A stretch of 35,408 nucleotides of DNA, taken from contig NC_049986.1 of NCBI RefSeq assembly GCF_000003815.2, positions 23,568,564 through 23,603,971 on the forward strand. Reading direction: 5' to 3'. The position numbers and the translations under genes were made by a program. Positions 30,676-35,408 of the stretch are shown piece by piece. The first letter of the stretch is position 1, and every line of letters begins with the position of its first letter. Below the pieces are notes generated by a model. The model made no database searches, was not told where the DNA came from, and saw nothing but the letters and a program-made list of their open reading frames with translations. Source of the DNA: Branchiostoma floridae (taxonomy: Eukaryota > Chordata > Leptocardii > Amphioxiformes > Branchiostomatidae).

Positions 30676-32695
30676 TAAATTCATTTAATAAGCGTTCGTT
30701 TAGCTTCTATTTAGTCATTTTTGGTTTAGGGTAGCACTGGAGTTTCAAACTGATACCCGATATTCTATCAAATAAACACAGAATATAAACAGAACCCTTT
30801 TCGCACCGTGGCGTTACAGAGCAAGTATCGAACAGTTGTCACTGAAAAATTTAGGCGAATTTTCAAATTATTGCCGTCATTTTCGATGCTTTTGATCATC
30901 AGATTGCAAAATAGATGTCTTCTTAACAATTAAATCGTGCAGAAAAACAACCGAAGCAAACAAACAGTTCATGTATGCAGCTCTCTCAGCTACAACACTG
31001 GGGATTGTTCTTAGCCTTTTGGACAAGCAGTTTGACCACCCCACCCCACTCCCTTTCCCCTCCACCCATTCCATATCATACACAACAGTGTAATAGGAGG
31101 TATGGTAGTTTTTCGTTATTTTCGTCGCTGCTTTACTCTCACTGATATCATTAAAAACTGCGGGGTGAATCTTAAAAAATCACGGAAATTATCATCTTTT
31201 AATTAAAAAGAATACAGATAATTTTAAAAGACAACAGAAAATTTTAATTCAGTCGTAGATATTATATCCGTTATGTACTCAAAATTTTCTACTGGTCGAA
31301 CTGTCAATGCTCTAATTACTTGATTTGGGCAAACACCCGGGCATGATAAGTATACAAAAATTAGAATAAAACAAGAAAAGGGCTTTTATGTGGATATTTT
31401 AATTCGCTCATCTTTATATTTCAAGTTTTCAATCATCCGATTACAAAATGTATAGCACCATGGTTACAAAATAATTTCATTTCATAAACGCAGAAATAAC
31501 AACCCGAACAAACAAGCGGAAGATCCCCGTTGTAAGTGACACACGTTCCACGTGCGAAGTTATCTAATCTTATGCCATGGGAAGTTTTTAATCCTTCTGG
31601 TCAAGGAGTTTGCCCCTTCGTTGCAAAATACATGTTACCAAACTCAGTCTTATGCAACAACTGGGGATCTCCCTTTCTGATGACACAGGGCCTGCCCGCA
31701 TAATCATCATAGCTAAAACCCAGGTTACTGTTTTATGTGTGTCCTGCTTCTGATATTGTCTCCTTCTTAACTTCTGATTGAAATCAAGAAAGTAGGATTT
31801 CTTGCCAATTACCGTATCGTATGATTTTCAGTATTCTTTCATTTAACCGATTGTTATCGTAGCCCACGTTGTCAACCTTTCCCGGTGCGCAATCAGTTGT
31901 AACACGGGTTTCCTATGTTTCGAGCGTCACAATATATATTTCTCTCCTAGACTTCAATCTACGTAGACGAGGGACATTTAGTTTTCCTCTATGAGTACTT
32001 CACGTTATTAACGTTTGATGACTTCATGAGTACTTCATGTGTCTGCATCTATGGGCATCTTCGGTCCTCTTGTGTTTCGAGTCTCAGAAAGTCTATGTAT
32101 GAGACCTTTTCGTTGTTGATAAGCTCATATGGCATTTGATATACCATTAGAATTCAATTTAGATAGGATATGACACACAGATTCCTACGGGAGGAAAGTA
32201 TAGCTGAAATATGGTTATGGCATAGATGTTATTTTCAGTTATAGGCATCGTTCGGGCTGTTTGTACAGCTATAACAACTAGAGGCGAAAGGCCTGCAAAG
32301 TGGAAAAACAGGCCTTTCTCATGAAAGGATATTTCTGTGATTTTCCTACCTAGTCCTGCTGGTAGAGATTTCCCCAATGATTGCAAAGTAGAAATAACCA
32401 ACTTTCATATTATATCATCAGTTTTAATATTACTTGGATTCTTTTAGTTGTCCTGTAAGTGATGCTGCCATATCCAAGCTGCAATATGACAAACGTAGTG
32501 GTTTTGGTTCCTTTCTTATTGAGAAATTGCAAATATTGCTTAAATGCAGTTACAGGTTGTCAAAAAGTTTTTGTCAATTAGTAGTCAATCGGTACTATAT
32601 GAAGTGTTCAGGCTTCGCAAGTGCATCTTTATAAACAACAAACAATCAAGATCTAATCATCGCTCCGTGGGTAAACCAGCGCCATCTTAAGGCCC
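30676..32695 (+). repeat. Tandem unit D, truncated to about 2.0 kb
   Basis: Starts with the B-like variant and switches to the A/C-like variant at about 31165-31215. It follows the unit order as far as gccatcttaa and then runs into a foldback MITE; no unit sequence resumes after it. This is the right end of the array. Confidence 0.92.
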
Positions 32696-32925
32696 CCTCT
32701 CACTTGACGTGCGGCACGCTTGCGGCATTGCTGCGTTCGGAAGATGCTCAAACGAATTTCAGAGATAAAGAACGAATTTTTTTACTTGTTGTATATTTTG
32801 TCGTCTTTTATGTTACACTTTTACGTATTGCGCAATATGTGAATCATAAAAAATCGAAGAAAATAACAAAACAGTGACGCAGTGAACGAACGCAGCAATG
32901 CCGCAAGCGTGCCGCATTGTTGGAC
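32696..32925. mobile_element. Foldback MITE copy at right edge of array, most complete small copy
   Basis: The left end aaggccccctctcacttgac leads into an arm (tgcggcacgcttgcggcatt...), whose 30-bp reverse complement is present near 32883-32917 (cgaacgcagcaatgccgcaa...), a perfect match. Between them is the AT-rich core (cgaatttcagagataaagaa; gcgcaatatgtgaatcat; aaaacagtgacgcagtg). The outer right end that should mirror the left end (cacttgacatgg... only partly) is missing or degraded. No coding capacity. Confidence 0.88.
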
Positions 32926-33473
32926 GCCCGTTTGAGGCACTTGACATGGTCGCGTAAAAAAAAGATTAAAAAATCGCGGTGGCCCAAATCAGGCTGTCAA
33001 AGGTGCCCACGTAATCCCCACGAGTTGTTCTATCGCCTACAGTACTCGTGTTGATTCAAATATTATTTCGGGATGAGATTTGAAGAGTCAAAGTTAGCCT
33101 TCAAACTGGCTCTTTATGCCTGTTTTCGGCCTCGATTTCGCACTGCATGGGGGTTTCCGTGCAACCGATTACGATAATATACTTCCGGGTCGTACGAGTA
33201 AGGTCATTGAACGCGGGTCACCAGGTATCTTGACGGTCTCAGTCTGCGCTACAATGTAGGTTCGGTAGAGGAGGATTCAAGTCAGGCTTACGCATATTGT
33301 TAAATTAGGTTTGTTAAGGGACTCTTGGCGAAAGTATGTTTGAACTTGCAGAACGTTTTTTAAGTTTGTGTTTGTTCGTATCGTCTCGGCCCACGTTGCG
33401 CTGAATCTGCAACGGTTGTAAGGTCCCTTCCGAACGAAATAACTGCCATTCTCGTAGACATCAGGAGACAAAC
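32926..33473. other. Unannotated sequence between the arrays
   Basis: About 550 bp of less AT-rich sequence with several CpGs (tcgtacgag, gaacgcgggtc). It is not repeated elsewhere in the window. I found no exon or RNA gene. Confidence 0.5.
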
Positions 33474-34925
33474 TGTGTTAATTTGAATAACACATTTATA
33501 GAACAGTGCTGTAAGTAGTGTATACAGGGAACTAATAGCGGAAAAAGTGTTCGGGAGACCTCCTTGGGGAGACAAACTGTGTCAATTTGAATGACACACT
33601 TACATAATAGCGCCGTAAGAACTGTATGTAGCTTAACTAATAGCGATAAACGTGTTTAGGAGACAAACTATGTCAATTTGAATGGCGCACTTACATAATA
33701 GCGCCGTAAGAACTGTATGTAGCTAACAAATAGCGAGAAACGTGTTCAGGAGACAAAATGTGTCACTTTGAATGACACATTTATAGAACAGCGATGTTAG
33801 ACCTGTATATAGCTATTAAGTAATCGCGGAAAACGTATTCAGGAGTCAAACTGTGGCAATTTGAATGACACACTTACATGATAGTGCCGTAAGAACTGTA
33901 TAAAGCTAACTAGGAGCGAAAAACATGTTCAGGAGACAAACTGTGCCAATTTGAATGACACAACGCATTATAGAATAGCGCTGTAAGAACTGTATATAAT
34001 AAAATTTAGTTAACTTGAAGCGGAATGCGTGTTCAAATGTCAATCTGTGTCAATTTGAATGACACACTTGTAGACAGCGCCCAAAGAACTGTATATAGCA
34101 AACTAATAGCGAAAACGTATTCAGGAGACAAACTGTGTCAATTTGAATGACACACTTATAGAACAAAGCTGAATGAACTGTATACAGCTAAATAATAGCG
34201 AAAAACGTGTTCAGGAGACAAACGGTGTCAATTTGAATGATGCATTCATAGAACAGCGCTGTAAAAAACTGTATATAGGTAACTTAAAGTGCAATGCGTG
34301 TTCAGGAGTCCAACTGTGTCACTTTGAATGACACACTTATAGAACAAAGCTGAAAGAAATGTATATAGCTAACTGATAGCGAAAAACGTGTTCAGGAGTC
34401 CAACTGTGTCAATTTGAATGACACACTTACATAATGGTGCCGTAAGGATTGTATATAGCTAACTATGACACACTTTTGAAACGCATAAAAATGTCTTAAA
34501 AATGGAAAACGTTTTTCCGGGGGACAACTGTGTCAATCTATATCACCCACAATTAAAAAATCGCTGTTTAACGTGTGTAAAATTGATCACGGAAAAAATT
34601 GGACAGTAAAGAATTTGTGTCAATTTATATGACACACTGGTAAAAAGTGTACTTTGGGCTGTACCTAACAACTACATTGCTGAAAACGTAGTCAAAAGCA
34701 CAGCTGTGTCGATTTGTATCGACACATTTGTAGAATAGCGCCGAACGTATAGCATACAAATGTATGACTAAATCTTAACGGCTAATGTGTTCAGGACACA
34801 AAACTGTGTCAATTTGTATGACACACCTAAAGAAAAGCGCTGTAAGAACTGCATATAGCCATTTTACAACAGAAAACTTCGTTAGGAGGGCAACTGTGTC
34901 AATCCATATGACACACAAGTAAAGT
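33474..34925 (+). repeat. Roughly 90-bp minisatellite, 16 direct units
   Basis: The phrase tgtgtcaatttgaatgacac recurs, with changes, at 33474, 33578, 33669, 33759, 33852, 33942, 34046, 34134, 34224, 34315, 34405, 34529, 34616, 34705, 34805 and 34895; most spacings are 87-93 bp. Units also share gaactgtatatagctaacta and aaaacgtgttcaggagacaa. Each has a potential 7-bp stem TGTGTCA/TGACACA with a 7-nt loop. Units from about 34450 on are more diverged than the earlier ones. Confidence 0.93.
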
Positions 34926-35011
34926 AAAGCGATAATTGAATAGTATGATCATCCGATTGAAAAAGTTTTTGTTAGAGCAAACTTTCGTCAAAATAAATTT
35001 ACCTCGCTGTT

Positions 35012-35408
35012 CTATGAATGTGTCATTCACATAGACACATTTTGTATCCTAAACACGTTTTTTTTTAAAATTGGTTAGCTATGTACTGTTTTTACGGCGC
35101 TATAATGTGAGTATGTCATGCAAATTGACACAGTTTGTCCCCTGAACACGTTTTCCGCTATATACAGTTCTTACAGCACTTTTCTATAAATCTGTCATTC
35201 AAATCGACACAGGTAGTCTACTGAATACACTTTTCGCTTTAAGTTAGTTATATACTGTTTTAACGGCGCTATTCTGTAAGTGTGTCATTCAAATTGACAC
35301 AGCTTGTCTCCTGAACACGTTTTTCGCTATTAGTTTGCTATATAATGTTCTTACAGCACTGTTCTATAATGTGTCATTCAAATTGACACAGTTTGTCTCT
35401 TGAACATG
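35012..35408 (-). repeat. Same roughly 90-bp minisatellite in inverted orientation
   Basis: From about 35019 the repeats appear as the reverse complement (gtgtcattcaaattgacaca; ttgtctcctgaacacgtttt; cgctattagtttgctatat), at about 35019, 35112, 35191, 35281 and 35370. The array continues past the end of the window. The 34926-35011 interval between the arms is not a recognisable unit. Confidence 0.93.

Noticed and set aside
15464-32401. Small minus-strand frame (73-84 codons, containing KSLPAGLGRKITEISF) conserved in units A, B, C and D
   Set aside because: The copies are recent tandem duplicates, so conservation is expected. Differences are mostly amino-acid-changing, unit B has a 1-bp loss in the N-terminal part, and no domain or splice signal supports it.
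33474-35408. CRISPR-like regular repeats
   Set aside because: Eukaryotic context, and the whole 90-bp unit repeats; there are no unique spacers, and the orientation flips.

Overview
This is eukaryotic, intron- and transposon-rich DNA with no bacterial gene organisation. The mix of non-LTR retrotransposons ending in short tandem repeats, tRNA-headed SINEs, many MITEs and frequent minisatellites best fits an invertebrate deuterostome. I think amphioxus (Branchiostoma) most likely, but that rests on remembered repeat style and not on a search. Five N gaps (3652-3751, 6098-6583, 12441-12540, 21068-21346, 27843-27976) show it is a draft assembly.

Region 1-4.05 kb: the 5' part of one host gene on the minus strand. 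I assembled five coding exons (4052-3977, 2645-2566, 928-832, 632-494, 378-273). Their splice sites and intron phases fit together and give 166 codons, beginning with a signal peptide and running off the left edge. I do not recognise the protein. Its introns carry a degraded LINE 3' fragment (1.0-2.0 kb) and a SINE with a target-site duplication (2.78-3.26 kb). A 50/56/62-bp minisatellite lies about 175 bp upstream of the start codon.

Region 4.2-12.4 kb: minisatellites and microsatellites, a foldback MITE interrupted by a gap, and a large 5'-truncated non-LTR retrotransposon on the minus strand (8.05-10.55 kb). Its ORF is still open although it has lost about 50 residues of the reverse transcriptase and gained a 162-bp MITE in frame. 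A tRNA-derived SINE follows at 10.7 kb.

Region 12.65-32.7 kb: a tandem array of a roughly 5-kb unit, present as one 1.3-kb partial copy (A'), three full copies (A, B, C) and one truncated copy (D). Each full unit contains two SINE remnants, a CR1/L2-like 3' end, a 110-bp MITE with a 10-bp target duplication, and internally duplicated segments. Copy B carries a further LINE fragment that was itself split by a 1-kb GC-rich foldback element. The left edge of the array is a near-perfect palindrome and the right edge is a foldback MITE. Copies C and D are mosaics of two sequence types. No convincing host gene was found in the array.

Region 33-35.4 kb: about 450 bp with nothing recognised, then a roughly 90-bp minisatellite. 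Its 16 units run in one direction to about 34.92 kb and then reverse orientation from about 35.02 kb to the end of the window. This resembles a foldback element whose arms are made of tandem subrepeats.
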